The position numbers and the translations under genes were made by a program. The notes under the pieces were generated by a model. That model was given only the letters and a program-made list of their open reading frames with translations. It had not been told where the DNA came from and made no database searches. Shown in pieces: positions 34,821 through 43,718 of a stretch of 64,000 nucleotides of DNA. Origin of the DNA: Candidatus Obscuribacterales bacterium (lineage in GTDB: Bacteria > Cyanobacteriota > Vampirovibrionia > Obscuribacterales > Obscuribacteraceae); assembly GCA_019637435.1 (NCBI GenBank), contig JAHBVO010000005.1:124001-188000 (forward strand), in the 5' to 3' direction. Position 1 is the stretch's first letter. Every line of letters starts with the position of its first letter.

Positions 34821-35735
34821 CTAATCATCAGTATTGAGCAACATTTCCTTAGCATCAGCAAGCTCCCTCATCTTAGTTTTGGGAACAGATGGAAATGCCA
34901 GTTTCATTTCATTCATCGAATCGACAATCGCGGCCGCAACGACCAAACGGGAAAACCATTTATTATCCGCGGGCACCACATACCATGGCGCGTCCTTCGA
35001 TGCCGTTGCCTTGATCGCTTCGGTATAGGCACGCATATACTCTGACCAATACTGGCGTTCCGTAATGTCAGACGCGGAAAACTTCCAGTGCTTTTCCGGT
35101 TGATCCAGGCGCGCAAGAAATCGCTTTTTCTGTTCCTTCTTCGAAACGTTCAAAAAGAACTTCACCACGTGCACACCATTGCGCGTCAGATGTTTCTCGA
35201 AGTTGTTTATGTCTTCGAGACGTTCTTTCCAAATGCTCTTAGTGATGCATTCGGCCGGCAATTTTTGCTTTGCCAAAATCTCATCGTGGACGCGCACGAC
35301 CAGAACTTCCTCGAAGTACGAACGATTAAAAATGCCTATACGTCCGCGTTCCGGCACGGCGCGCGCATATCGCCACATGAAGACGTGATCGAGTTCCTCA
35401 TCGGAAGGTGTTTTAAACGAAAAAACCTGGCAACCTTGAGGATTGATTCCGGACATGACGTGCTTTATGGTGCCGTCCTTACCTGCCGCGTCCATCGCTT
35501 GAAAAACGAGAAGCAATGCGTATCTGTCTTGCGCATAAAGCATCTCTTGCTTTTCAGCTAAAAACTCGACGCCCTGTGACAGAAGAATCTTCGCTTCCTC
35601 CTTGCCGTCCTTGCCGAACGGACCAGTGTCACCCGGATCGTGATCTGAGAGCTTGAAAGTTTTGCCGTTCGTCACCTTGTACTTTCGTACAAAGTCGTGA
35701 AGCTTCGCCAGTTTCTGAGTTTTCTTTGCAACCAT
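34821..35735 (-). CDS. Polyphosphate kinase 2 (PPK2) family phosphotransferase
   Basis: Protein of 304 residues. A Walker A-like MDAAGKDGTIKHVMSGINPQG lies near 80-100, and the lid region GRIGIFNRSYFEEVLVVRVH follows. Both are PPK2 hallmarks. The family moves phosphate between polyphosphate and nucleotides, most often making NDP or NTP from polyphosphate; the direction here is not clear from sequence. GAGG precedes the ATG. It is convergent with the S66 pair and next to the Nnr gene, with no partner PPK1 in the window. Confidence 0.9.
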   Translation of the reverse strand: MVAKKTQKLAKLHDFVRKYKVTNGKTFKLSDHDPGDTGPFGKDGKEEAKILLSQGVEFLAEKQEMLYAQDRYALLLVFQAMDAAGKDGTIKHVMSGINPQGCQVFSFKTPSDEELDHVFMWRYARAVPERGRIGIFNRSYFEEVLVVRVHDEILAKQKLPAECITKSIWKERLEDINNFEKHLTRNGVHVVKFFLNVSKKEQKKRFLARLDQPEKHWKFSASDITERQYWSEYMRAYTEAIKATASKDAPWYVVPADNKWFSRLVVAAAIVDSMNEMKLAFPSVPKTKMRELADAKEMLLNTDD

Positions 35736-35837
35736 CTGAAGCCTCGCATCGCCGAACGCACAATGTGTAAGGCACTAAGATTAGCAGAAAGAAACCGTTA
35801 TCGTGAGATCGCACAGCAAAACAAAATCGAAAGAGTT

Positions 35838-37742
35838 CTAATCCGAACTTTCGCTCAAGAACATCGACTCCAGATTACTGCGCTGACCGTTTTTGATACT
35901 CGCGATCGCAAACGGAATTCCTCGCTTGATGTCACCAGCGACTAAACCGGACTCGTCGATTTCCTCAGCGAGTATATCTCCCGATCGTCCGTGAATGTAG
36001 GCGCCTGCCGCGGCCGCTTGGAAGGGGTCGACATGCTGGGCGAGCAAACCGCCGATGATACCAGATAGAACATCTCCGGCTCCGGCCGTCGCCATTCCAG
36101 CGTTGCCAGTCGGATTGATAAAGACCTCCCCTTCCGGATTCGCCGTTACCGTCATCGAGCCTTTCAAGACGATCACTGCGTTGAATTTTTGAGCGGCTTT
36201 GATTGCCATGTTGATTCGATCAGACTGAATCTCGGACACTTCGCAATCAAGTAAACGAGCCAACTCCTTGGGGTGGGGAGTCAGAACGAACTGACCGTCG
36301 TTGTTTTCCAGAATTTCCGGTTTCTTCGCAATCGCATTGAGACCGTCAGCATCAATTATGCATGGGCAATCGATGTCGTTTAACAACTTGGAGACGAGTT
36401 CAAATGTATCATCATTCAAACCGATTCCAGGCCCAAGAATAATTGACTGTGCTTGTGATGTCAGCGTTTTCAATTGCGCGTACGCATCCTTGCTAAATGT
36501 ACCAGATTCGGTTTCCGGCATCGGCTTATAAATCACTTCCTCGGCTGGCAGACTGCTCAGCACCGCGCGCGGTGTAGCGAGAAATGCCAAACCGGCTCCG
36601 ACACGTAAAGCACTCATGGACGACAACATCGCAGCCCCTGCCATACCGACACTACCTGCGATGGCAAGCACGTGACCGAATGATCCTTTGTGCGAATCTA
36701 CCGGTCTTACCGGTAGGATTTCGCGCACAATCTCTACAGTCATCAAATTGATGTCCGGTGTAGACTCCGGAATCTCAGGAAGTCCAATGTCAATTATTCC
36801 GAGATCACCTGCAAGTGTGGCACCGGGGTGTGTCACCAGCCCCGGTTTCAAATATCCGAACGTGACTGTTTGGTCAGCGCGAACCGCCGCGCCCATAATT
36901 TGTCCGGTATCGGAATTGATACCACTTGGAATATCGATCGCCAGCACGCGTTTTCCGCTTCGATTTATCGCATCGATCACTCTTTTGTACAAGCCTTCGA
37001 CTTGTTTCTCCAGACCTGTTCCAAACAGGGCGTCCACAATCAGGGATGCTCCCTCGAACAGCTCGTCTACATTTGGATCGGAATGACGCTCATGCTCGCT
37101 CTCGCCGCCGTGCTCCTCTCGATTGTGGCGAGAATCGCGTTGTCCCGGCTGTTTGCGCCCGTGCTTAGACCGGTCGAAGAGCGCAGCTTCCTCGTCCTCA
37201 AAAATGTTTCGCCCATGTTTGTCGTCAGTATCGCGCTCCACCAGATAGAACGCCTCATGTGCGAGAACCTTTACCGAAACGTCTAGCGACTCCAGAATCG
37301 TCTTATTAAGCTTCCCTTCTGCCGTTTTCATCTCGGCGACATCCACATCACCGCCTCGCTCAATGGTGGCGCTCTTTGCCGAACCTTTCTGAGTGGTATC
37401 GGATGCGGTGATGGCTTTCTCCGCCTCCTGAGAATTCTCCGCCTTTATCGAGCCAGTATTGTCATCACTCTCGTTTTTCTGGCGAGCCTGCGAAACCAGC
37501 CACACAGAAACCGGCACACCCCACAACGTGAGATAACGGGCGACAACCATTCCGTCGCCACCATTATTGCCGCGTCCAGCCACGACAACAACTTCGCCCG
37601 GATTTTCCTGCCACATTCGCAAGGCACGAATCGCCGCGCCGCGCCCGGCAATTTCCATGAGCACCTGTCCCCAGTTGCCGTCGCAATGGGCTATCCATTT
37701 ACTTTCGAGGTCTCGTATCTGTTCCGTCGTGGGAATGCGCAT
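35838..37742 (-). CDS. nnr: Bifunctional NAD(P)HX repair enzyme Nnr
   Basis: Protein of 634 residues combining an epimerase (NAXE-like, N-terminal) and an ADP/ATP-dependent dehydratase (NAXD-like, C-terminal). The first half has GRGNNGGDGMVVAR (57-69) and SLIVDALFGTGL (233-244). The second has HKGSFGHVLAIAGS and the conserved GNAGMATAGAGDVLSG. It repairs hydrated NADH and NADPH. About 130 residues are extra compared with the usual ~500: hydrophilic insertions at about 86-143 and 163-223 flank one conserved helix of the epimerase domain. Confidence 0.9.
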   Translation of the reverse strand: MRIPTTEQIRDLESKWIAHCDGNWGQVLMEIAGRGAAIRALRMWQENPGEVVVVAGRGNNGGDGMVVARYLTLWGVPVSVWLVSQARQKNESDDNTGSIKAENSQEAEKAITASDTTQKGSAKSATIERGGDVDVAEMKTAEGKLNKTILESLDVSVKVLAHEAFYLVERDTDDKHGRNIFEDEEAALFDRSKHGRKQPGQRDSRHNREEHGGESEHERHSDPNVDELFEGASLIVDALFGTGLEKQVEGLYKRVIDAINRSGKRVLAIDIPSGINSDTGQIMGAAVRADQTVTFGYLKPGLVTHPGATLAGDLGIIDIGLPEIPESTPDINLMTVEIVREILPVRPVDSHKGSFGHVLAIAGSVGMAGAAMLSSMSALRVGAGLAFLATPRAVLSSLPAEEVIYKPMPETESGTFSKDAYAQLKTLTSQAQSIILGPGIGLNDDTFELVSKLLNDIDCPCIIDADGLNAIAKKPEILENNDGQFVLTPHPKELARLLDCEVSEIQSDRINMAIKAAQKFNAVIVLKGSMTVTANPEGEVFINPTGNAGMATAGAGDVLSGIIGGLLAQHVDPFQAAAAGAYIHGRSGDILAEEIDESGLVAGDIKRGIPFAIASIKNGQRSNLESMFLSESSD

Positions 37743-38035
37743 TGATTTATCCGTCTGCAGTTAGTGTCGGGATTCCGAAGCGATTCGCTATTGTCCCGTT
37801 TATCGCGACTGTTTATCAATCAACCGTTGCAGATTTTATAAATTCGTAGCCAATTTGGAACTAAACAGACATTGTGTCATCACCGGTCTGAAAACGACAG
37901 AATCATCACCCGTCCAGAACCACGTCCACTTACTTTCAATCTCGCAACCGAGTTGACGGAGACACATGCATTGCGGACTCTTCGCTCGTGCGCGTTAGTG
38001 AACCTGTCTATTCACCACGATCTAGCGAGCACCGG

Positions 38036-38992
38036 CTATTCAACTACGACACAGCGAACCAGATGCCCTGTTCCTTTTTCTTCCAGGCGCGGAAATGCCT
38101 TCAAACAGCGCTCCTCAACCAGAGGACATCGCGGCGCAAATCGGCAACCGGGCGGGAGGTCTATAAGATTTGGCGGCTGACCGTCGATCGGACGAAGCTT
38201 GTCACTGCCAGGACGCGGCACCGAGTTTAGAAGCCCTACAGTATATGGATGTTTCGGGTTCTTATAAAGCTCGTGAACAGAGGCATACTCAACCACAGCA
38301 CCGGCGTACATGACCGCCACCGAATCGCACATTTCAGCAACAACGCCAAGATCATGAGTAATGAGCATGATCGACATGCCCTGCTCAGTCTGTATTTCGC
38401 GAAGCAGATCGAGGATTTGAGCTTGTACAGTGACATCTAAAGCAGTGGTAGGTTCATCAGCAATCAATACGAGCGGATTGCATGCCAGCGCCATCGCGAT
38501 CATTACACGCTGACGCATGCCTCCCGAGAACTGGTGCGGATAATCGTCTACTCTTGCGGCAGCCTGCGGAATCTTTACCTTCGAAAGTGCTTCGATAGCG
38601 CGCTTTCGAGCTTCATCCCTGCCGACCTTCTGATGCAGTTCAATCGCTTCCATGATTTGCTGACCAACGGTATACACCGGGTTTAGCGATGTCATCGGAT
38701 CTTGAGGGATAAACGCAATTTGATTTCCCCTGACAGAGCGCATCTCTGCTTCCGACACCTGAAGCAGGTCTTTGCCATCCAAAAGAACTTTCCCGCGGAC
38801 AATCTCTCCGGGCGGCGGAACAAGGCGCAAGATTGACAGAGAGGTTATCGACTTCCCGCATCCGGACTCGCCGACGACACCAAGGGACTTACCCTTTTCA
38901 ATATTGAAGTTAACGCCATCAACGGCTTTGACAAGACCCAGCTCCGTGTGGAAAACAGTAGATAGATCTTGGATTTGAAGAATGTCAGACAC
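38036..38992 (-). CDS. Oligopeptide/dipeptide-type ABC transporter ATP-binding protein
   Basis: Protein of 318 residues with GESGCGKS (Walker A, about 39-46), FSGGMRQRV (signature), VLIADEPTTALDV (Walker B) and the C-terminal oligopeptide-permease motif with CRFAPRCP. This makes it an OppD/DppD-type subunit. Partner permeases and a binding protein are not adjacent. The start is GTG. A few hundred bases without genes lie on the Nnr side. Confidence 0.9.
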   Translation of the reverse strand: MSDILQIQDLSTVFHTELGLVKAVDGVNFNIEKGKSLGVVGESGCGKSITSLSILRLVPPPGEIVRGKVLLDGKDLLQVSEAEMRSVRGNQIAFIPQDPMTSLNPVYTVGQQIMEAIELHQKVGRDEARKRAIEALSKVKIPQAAARVDDYPHQFSGGMRQRVMIAMALACNPLVLIADEPTTALDVTVQAQILDLLREIQTEQGMSIMLITHDLGVVAEMCDSVAVMYAGAVVEYASVHELYKNPKHPYTVGLLNSVPRPGSDKLRPIDGQPPNLIDLPPGCRFAPRCPLVEERCLKAFPRLEEKGTGHLVRCVVVE

Positions 38993-39154
38993 GAAGATAC
39001 TGCATGAAAATAATGGAAACTCAGCCCAAAAGTGGGGATAACTAAATCATGCCAACTTTGGTTCTAGACAACCAATTATAAAACGACGCCGCCGTGAAAG
39101 AAAAAGGGTCACAACTTCGGCTTCAGCTGCTTAAATGGTTATAAAGGGGTGAAC

Positions 39155-39511
39155 ATGACGTCAACGGATCCTTCGCGCGAAACGAAAGACATCCACGTGC
39201 TGCAGCTTTTGACGAGGCTCGTCAAGGAGACTGACAGGCTTGTGCGCCTGGCGGACGATATCGACACCAACGCCACAACGCCCCAGGCGAAAGCCGCATT
39301 TAATCTTATCGGTTCGGAAGTAAACAGCATCCTAGGAACATTGAAAAATTCAGTAGAACCACTTTACCGCCTTTACGACCTCGACCCGGGCATGCGGCAA
39401 TTGGCTGAAAATCGCCGCGCAGCCGAGATCAAGAGCGGTGGTCTCACAGAAAATGCCGACGACGACTACGACCAGCAAGCCATGTGGGCTGAGGTCAAAG
39501 AAAAATCGTAA
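39155..39511 (+). CDS. Small helical protein, unknown
   Basis: Taken from ATG 39155 (118 residues), with AAAGGGG five bases upstream. The sequence is helical and polar, with no signal peptide (QLLTRLVKETDRLVRLADDID; AAFNLIGSEVNSILGTLKNS). I do not recognise the family. Its stop codon lies inside the first unit of the 22-bp repeat array. Confidence 0.6.
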   Translation: MTSTDPSRETKDIHVLQLLTRLVKETDRLVRLADDIDTNATTPQAKAAFNLIGSEVNSILGTLKNSVEPLYRLYDLDPGMRQLAENRRAAEIKSGGLTENADDDYDQQAMWAEVKEKS

Positions 39512-39629
39512 ACCGATATCGGAATACGAACTCCCAAGATCATAAACCGATATCGGAATACGAACTTGGAAGTCCTAAACCGATATCGGAATACGAATTC
39601 GAATTCGTAAACCGATATCGGAATACGAA
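39509..39629. repeat. Four spaced 22-bp repeats with CCGATATCGG palindrome core
   Basis: Identical 22-bp units run from TAAACC to TACGAA at 39509-39530, 39543-39564, 39576-39597 and 39608-39629, spaced 34, 33 and 32 bp start to start. Each holds the 10-bp palindrome CCGATATCGG. Spacers are only 10-12 bp and share no length rule with CRISPR. The array lies between two convergent genes, so it is not a simple promoter operator. The near-constant spacing of about three helical turns suggests a protein-binding array. Confidence 0.8.
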
Positions 39630-39678
39630 AAGCGAAAGCGTGGAAGCCTTGATTCTACTGCGTTTCGGGGATCAGGGA

Positions 39679-40347
39679 CTAGTCCGTCCTGACGACCGCG
39701 GCTGCGGTTACTGGCTCAGAGGCCTTTAATGTCGTTTTGAAAGAAGGGTTCACCGCTGACACCAGTCGCTGGTTGAGCTGGCATTTTCTTACGGCGTCCT
39801 TCATACCGAGAAGAACTGGTTTGAAGTGGTGCTTGCGCATCTCTTCGTATGTGCGACTAAATTCCCAATTATCATGCAATACGCGGTACATGCCGCACGT
39901 CATTCCTGTTCTGTCCGCCCCTTGACGGCAATGGACGAAAACCGGCTGTTTTGTCTTATCGTTGACGAGCGCCAAGATACGGGTCATCGTCGCCTGGTCA
40001 GGTGTTCTGAAACCCAGGGGAATATGTACGTATTCCAGACCCAAGTTTTTAGCGGTTTCAGATTCGCGATCTACAAGTTTTCCAGGTTGGCGAAGGTCGA
40101 TGATAGTTTTCACACCACTATCGGAAAGCACTTTCAAGTTCTTATCGCCAGGTTGGGCACCGCGAAGAACGCCTTCATCGATTTGTTGAAAGTTTTTGAT
40201 GGTATTTTTAGCCAGGATCTCACTGTTGATCAATGAAGCAGAGGATTCAGCTTGCACCGCGGATGGTGTCATAAAAACGGAAGCTGTCGACAGAGCTGTA
40301 GCTACCAATAGAGATGTGCTTCTTTTAATTGTTTTCAACATAATCAC
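39679..40347 (-). CDS. Secreted tyrosine/dual-specificity phosphatase
   Basis: Protein of 222 residues. The active-site loop CRQGADRTG (HCxxGxxRTG type) gives a Cys nucleophile and a phosphate-binding Arg. DLRQPG precedes it. An N-terminal signal peptide with cleavage near residue 33 (VQA) implies export. GTG 40347 is preceded by AGGAAAG at good spacing; ATG 40341 is the alternative. Siw14- or phytase-like proteins of this type dephosphorylate phosphotyrosine, phosphoinositides or inositol phosphates; the substrate here is open. Confidence 0.85.
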   Translation of the reverse strand: MIMLKTIKRSTSLLVATALSTASVFMTPSAVQAESSASLINSEILAKNTIKNFQQIDEGVLRGAQPGDKNLKVLSDSGVKTIIDLRQPGKLVDRESETAKNLGLEYVHIPLGFRTPDQATMTRILALVNDKTKQPVFVHCRQGADRTGMTCGMYRVLHDNWEFSRTYEEMRKHHFKPVLLGMKDAVRKCQLNQRLVSAVNPSFKTTLKASEPVTAAAVVRTD

Positions 40348-40913
40348 TATATCTTTCCTAGTTGTTCTGAGTGGAGAGACGCGAGTCAGCCGATTAGAGG
40401 TTAGCGCTCAGAACAATTGCAAAGTGCGCCCGATACTAACACTTCGGGGACAACTTTGGAAGCGTTTTGTGATGAAATATTCTTGCGTGATGATTGTCGA
40501 ACCAGATTGAATGCGGCTTTTAATGAGTTGCCAATAACAATTCAATTCGTCAATTTATCTGCAAAATTTCTTACTAACCGTATGTGGTATCAACTCGTTT
40601 TGCGCATGCGCGGTGGCATGGTATCGCTAATAGTGCGTTACCAAAGAGAGACTTAAATTCTAAGTGAGTGAAGAACAAGAGTGCGACCAATCTTCCGCGC
40701 GAGGTCGCCTATCTAAAAAGATACCCGAGTTTTATTTTTCAGACTTATGGCTCCGGCATTGATTACAGAATCTTCATATAATGGCACCAGCCGCAGATAG
40801 TTGTGCTTATTGGTGTTTCGCGATTCTGTCACGGATAATCGCGTCCTGTTCGTTTGCCCCTCCTTATTTTGGGGTATATATACGGCAGTGGAAGAAGTGC
40901 TGAAAACGCTGAT
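40348..40913. other. Gene-free region upstream of the sigma-factor promoter
   Basis: No gene is supported between the phosphatase start and the sigma-factor promoter. A plus-strand frame near 40417 begins with TTG, has no ribosome site and was not called. An inverted repeat GCGACC-N14-GGTCGC (40683-40708) is followed at a distance by AT-rich sequence but has no direct U-tract. The phosphatase promoter must lie at the left side. Confidence 0.45.
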
Positions 40914-40942
40914 TTGACGGGAAAGTTAACAAATCCTAAATA
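40914..40942 (+). promoter_or_regulatory. Candidate sigma-70 promoter for the sigma-factor gene
   Basis: TTGACG (40914-40919) and TAAATA (40937-40942) are separated by 17 bp. A start about seven bases later would leave a leader of roughly 170 bases before the ATG at 41122. A 5-bp hairpin AAAGG-N6-CCTTT near 41094 precedes the ribosome site AGGAGG. Prediction only. Confidence 0.5.
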
Positions 40943-41121
40943 TATTTAAACTAGCGGAACATTTCAGCATATTAACGGTCTTAAAACTCAATGAATCAAA
41001 TTCGCGAAACGTGTGACGAACGACTTCGTGCCTTTGAAAATTGAGCGCAAGCGAAGACCAAACGCAGAACCGCTAGGAATCAATATAAAGAAGGAAAGGT
41101 CACAGCCTTTAGGAGGCTAGT

Positions 41122-42258
41122 ATGGGAAACCCGAAAAGACTCGAAGTTACGGACAAACAATTAACAGCTGTCGAAGCCTACGCCGGAGGCTCGCGCAAGA
41201 CCAGATCGCGTAAGCGCTCCGAAGGTTCGCGCGGCAAGAAGGGCGACCGCTTCCTCAGTGTCGTAGGTGACCAATCAGATGACGATAACGGCACCTTCGA
41301 CAATGAAGAATTCGGCCTGGAAACGGCTGACGCACTGGATTCGTCCAACGATTCGGACTTCGAGGTCGGTGACGGCGATGCCGTCGTTGAAGAGGAAGAC
41401 GAAGAAGTTGTATACGCGGCCGGTCCGTCGGTTGTGCCGGATTCGGTCAAAAAGTACTTTTCCGAAATCTCGCGCCGCTCACTGTTGAGCGCCGAAGAGG
41501 AAAGGAATCTGGCGACTAGAGCCAAAGCTGGCGACAGAGCAGCGAGAGCGTTGCTTGTCGAAAGTAATTTGCGGCTCGTCGTGAGCATCGCCAAGAGATA
41601 CCTCAAACGCGGGCTCGCGCTGCAGGACCTCATCCAAGAGGGCAACGTAGGCTTGATGAGAGCCGTCGATAAGTTCGATCCAAATCGAGGATTTCGCTTC
41701 TCGACATACGCGACATGGTGGATCAAACAAGCCATCACTCGCTCCATCGCGGACAAGTCGCGCATGATTCGTCTGCCCGTACACGTCAACGAGATGCTGA
41801 CCAAAGTTCGCAAGGAAGTCAGAAGATTGAGCTCCGATCTAGGCAGACCGCCGACAATCGAAGAACTATCGACCGCGACCGAAGTGAAAAAGGAAAAGCT
41901 TCTTCAAGTTATGGAAACATCGAGAGACCTGCTGTCACTCGACAGCGCAGTCGGCACCGGTTTCGACAGCACCCTCGGCGAATTGCTGGAGGATGAAGCG
42001 ATGCCTGCTCCGACGGAAACCGCCGCGATGAACCTTCTCAAGGAGGACGTTGGACATCTCCTGACCTGTCTCAACGACCAGGAGAAGACAATCATCGAAA
42101 TGCGTTTCGGTTTAAAAGATGGCACTGCACGAACTCTATCGCAAGCCGGTCAAGTACTCGGTATCAGTAGAGAGCGCGCTCGCCAGATCGAAGCCAAGGC
42201 GATTCGCAAACTGAGAAACAGCAAGGGAACTAACGGATTGAGAGCATATCTCAACTAG
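41122..42258 (+). CDS. rpoD: RNA polymerase primary-type sigma factor (sigma-70)
   Basis: Protein of 378 residues. An acidic, Ser-rich N-terminal extension (about 1-100) replaces classic region 1.1. Region 1.2/2 spans about 105-215 (ESNLRLVVSIAKRYLKRGLALQDLIQEGNVGLMRAV; FSTYATWWIKQAITRS). Region 3 follows and region 4 at the end has the helix-turn-helix LSQAGQVLGISRERARQIEAKAIRKLR. The 2.3/2.4 sequence matches group 1 or 2 factors. AGGAGG lies five bases before the ATG. It is probably the housekeeping factor or a close paralogue; one gene cannot decide. Confidence 0.9.
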   Translation: MGNPKRLEVTDKQLTAVEAYAGGSRKTRSRKRSEGSRGKKGDRFLSVVGDQSDDDNGTFDNEEFGLETADALDSSNDSDFEVGDGDAVVEEEDEEVVYAAGPSVVPDSVKKYFSEISRRSLLSAEEERNLATRAKAGDRAARALLVESNLRLVVSIAKRYLKRGLALQDLIQEGNVGLMRAVDKFDPNRGFRFSTYATWWIKQAITRSIADKSRMIRLPVHVNEMLTKVRKEVRRLSSDLGRPPTIEELSTATEVKKEKLLQVMETSRDLLSLDSAVGTGFDSTLGELLEDEAMPAPTETAAMNLLKEDVGHLLTCLNDQEKTIIEMRFGLKDGTARTLSQAGQVLGISRERARQIEAKAIRKLRNSKGTNGLRAYLN

Positions 42259-42286
42259 TTCTTGGTTTTCCGAGTCCATTGAAGTT

Positions 42287-42326
42287 AAACCGCGTGTTGT
42301 GTGTCCGCACCACGCGGTTTTCTTTT
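42287..42326 (+). terminator. Rho-independent terminator of the sigma-factor gene
   Basis: Ten-bp stem AAACCGCGTG (42287-42296) with CACGCGGTTT (42311-42320), loop of 14, followed by TCTTTT. It lies 29 bases after the sigma-factor stop. It also rules out the 5' extension of the next frame to 42299. Confidence 0.8.
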
Positions 42327-42451
42327 GCGCTAAAATACCGACTGCTGAAATCTCGCTGAGTTTTGCAGATAGGATTCACTTGGTAAGACAACTGACCAAA
42401 AGCCTGGCGGCACAAAGATATCAACGACGTGGTCGACAGACTCTTCGGTTG

Positions 42452-43477
42452 ATGAAAGTGCTGTTCCGAGAGTTTCGTGGATTCCTGGTCTGCGCGACGC
42501 TCGGCTTCACGATTTCGGTCGTGTCCCTATACTCTTTTTATCCACATGAGTTGGTTCCCGGCAACAAACTCACCGTGCTCCAATCCGCGTACTACACAAT
42601 TTTGATGACGTTTTTCGAAACACCTCTTCCATATGTGGAAGATTTTCGATTGGCGCCGCTGTTTTTCTTGCTTCCGGTCGCGGGTCTGGTTACTATTGCC
42701 GAGGGCGTCGTGCACTTAAGCCATCTCTTGTTTCAACGCAAGAGATTTTCAAAAGAGTGGCAGCAAATGATCGCAGAAACAATGGACGACCACATCATCG
42801 TGTGTGGTCTGGGAAATGTCGGCATTCGTGTCGTCGAGCACCTGCAAAGCCTGGGCGAGGAAGTCGTCGTCATTGAATTCGACAAGGAAAACAGACACGC
42901 ATTCGGCGCACAGGGGCTGGACATGCCGGTCTTGAGCGGTGATGCCAGCGACTCTACTATCATGGAACGCGCATCCGCTCGCAGTGCTCGAGCAATCATT
43001 TGCGTGACCGACAACGATCTAGTCAATCTTGAAGCGGCGCTCAACGCACGCGAATTGAATCCGAATATCCGTGTCGTCATTCGGATGTTCGACCAGAAAC
43101 TGGCGAAGAAGATGGCCAAGACTCTGAATTTCGAAGGCGCCTTTTCATCATCGGCAAAGGCAGGTCCCCTCTTCGCTCAAGCTGCAATTAGCGGACAGAT
43201 CCTCGACTCTTTCGAATTTGGTGGCACCGTTATCAATGCCGTTCAACTGATCGTTGAACCAAACACAAACCTGATTGGTCTAACCATCGATGAATTGCGC
43301 GGTCGTTATGAAGTGACCATTCTTTTGCACGAACAGGTGGGCGGAACCTTAGATTGGAACCCGGCTCCAGGCAACGTTCTTTCTGTCGGCGACAAACTTT
43401 TGATCATGACCGATCCTGATGGATACAAACGACTTGAACCTGTAACTCAAAAAATCTCGCTGCCGAAACAAATGTAG
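42452..43477 (+). CDS. K+ channel-like TrkA-N protein
   Basis: Protein of 341 residues from ATG 42452; the frame is open upstream, where TTG 42380 is a plausible longer start. There are two membrane helices, a pore-like loop and then a cytoplasmic Rossmann (TrkA-N, IIVCGLGNVGIRVVEHL) plus TrkA-C (LIGLTIDELRG). These are RCK-type nucleotide-binding domains that gate K+ channels. The pore has no TVGYG filter; the corresponding stretch is ILMTFFETPLPY. Whether it conducts K+ is therefore doubtful. Confidence 0.8.
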   Translation: MKVLFREFRGFLVCATLGFTISVVSLYSFYPHELVPGNKLTVLQSAYYTILMTFFETPLPYVEDFRLAPLFFLLPVAGLVTIAEGVVHLSHLLFQRKRFSKEWQQMIAETMDDHIIVCGLGNVGIRVVEHLQSLGEEVVVIEFDKENRHAFGAQGLDMPVLSGDASDSTIMERASARSARAIICVTDNDLVNLEAALNARELNPNIRVVIRMFDQKLAKKMAKTLNFEGAFSSSAKAGPLFAQAAISGQILDSFEFGGTVINAVQLIVEPNTNLIGLTIDELRGRYEVTILLHEQVGGTLDWNPAPGNVLSVGDKLLIMTDPDGYKRLEPVTQKISLPKQM

Positions 43478-43718
43478 ATTTGACGCTCGCTGCCAGTCAG
43501 GCACGATTTAAAACTACAAGCTTCGTAACATGAAAAATATCAGGGATTTGCTGAAAGCCCGACCGGCTCGGCGTTCCCTTCTGCGCTCGGGAAACCTGAA
43601 ATGCATTTTTGCCTATCGATCAGGCCAATACTAGATACATTTTGGGCCACTTGGAAATATTATTTTGATGTTCGCGAGCTGGCGACTCGACGAACGCCAC
43701 TAATTTCTGCATGGCGAA

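Noticed and set aside
39509..39629. CRISPR array
   Set aside because: Spacers are only 10-12 bp, repeats carry a perfect palindrome, there are four units and no cas gene in the window.
40417..40656. Small gene upstream of the sigma factor
   Set aside because: TTG start, no ribosome site, no recognisable protein features.
42299..42451. Longer N-terminus of the channel-like protein from 42299
   Set aside because: The start would fall in the loop of the sigma-factor terminator. TTG 42380 remains possible.
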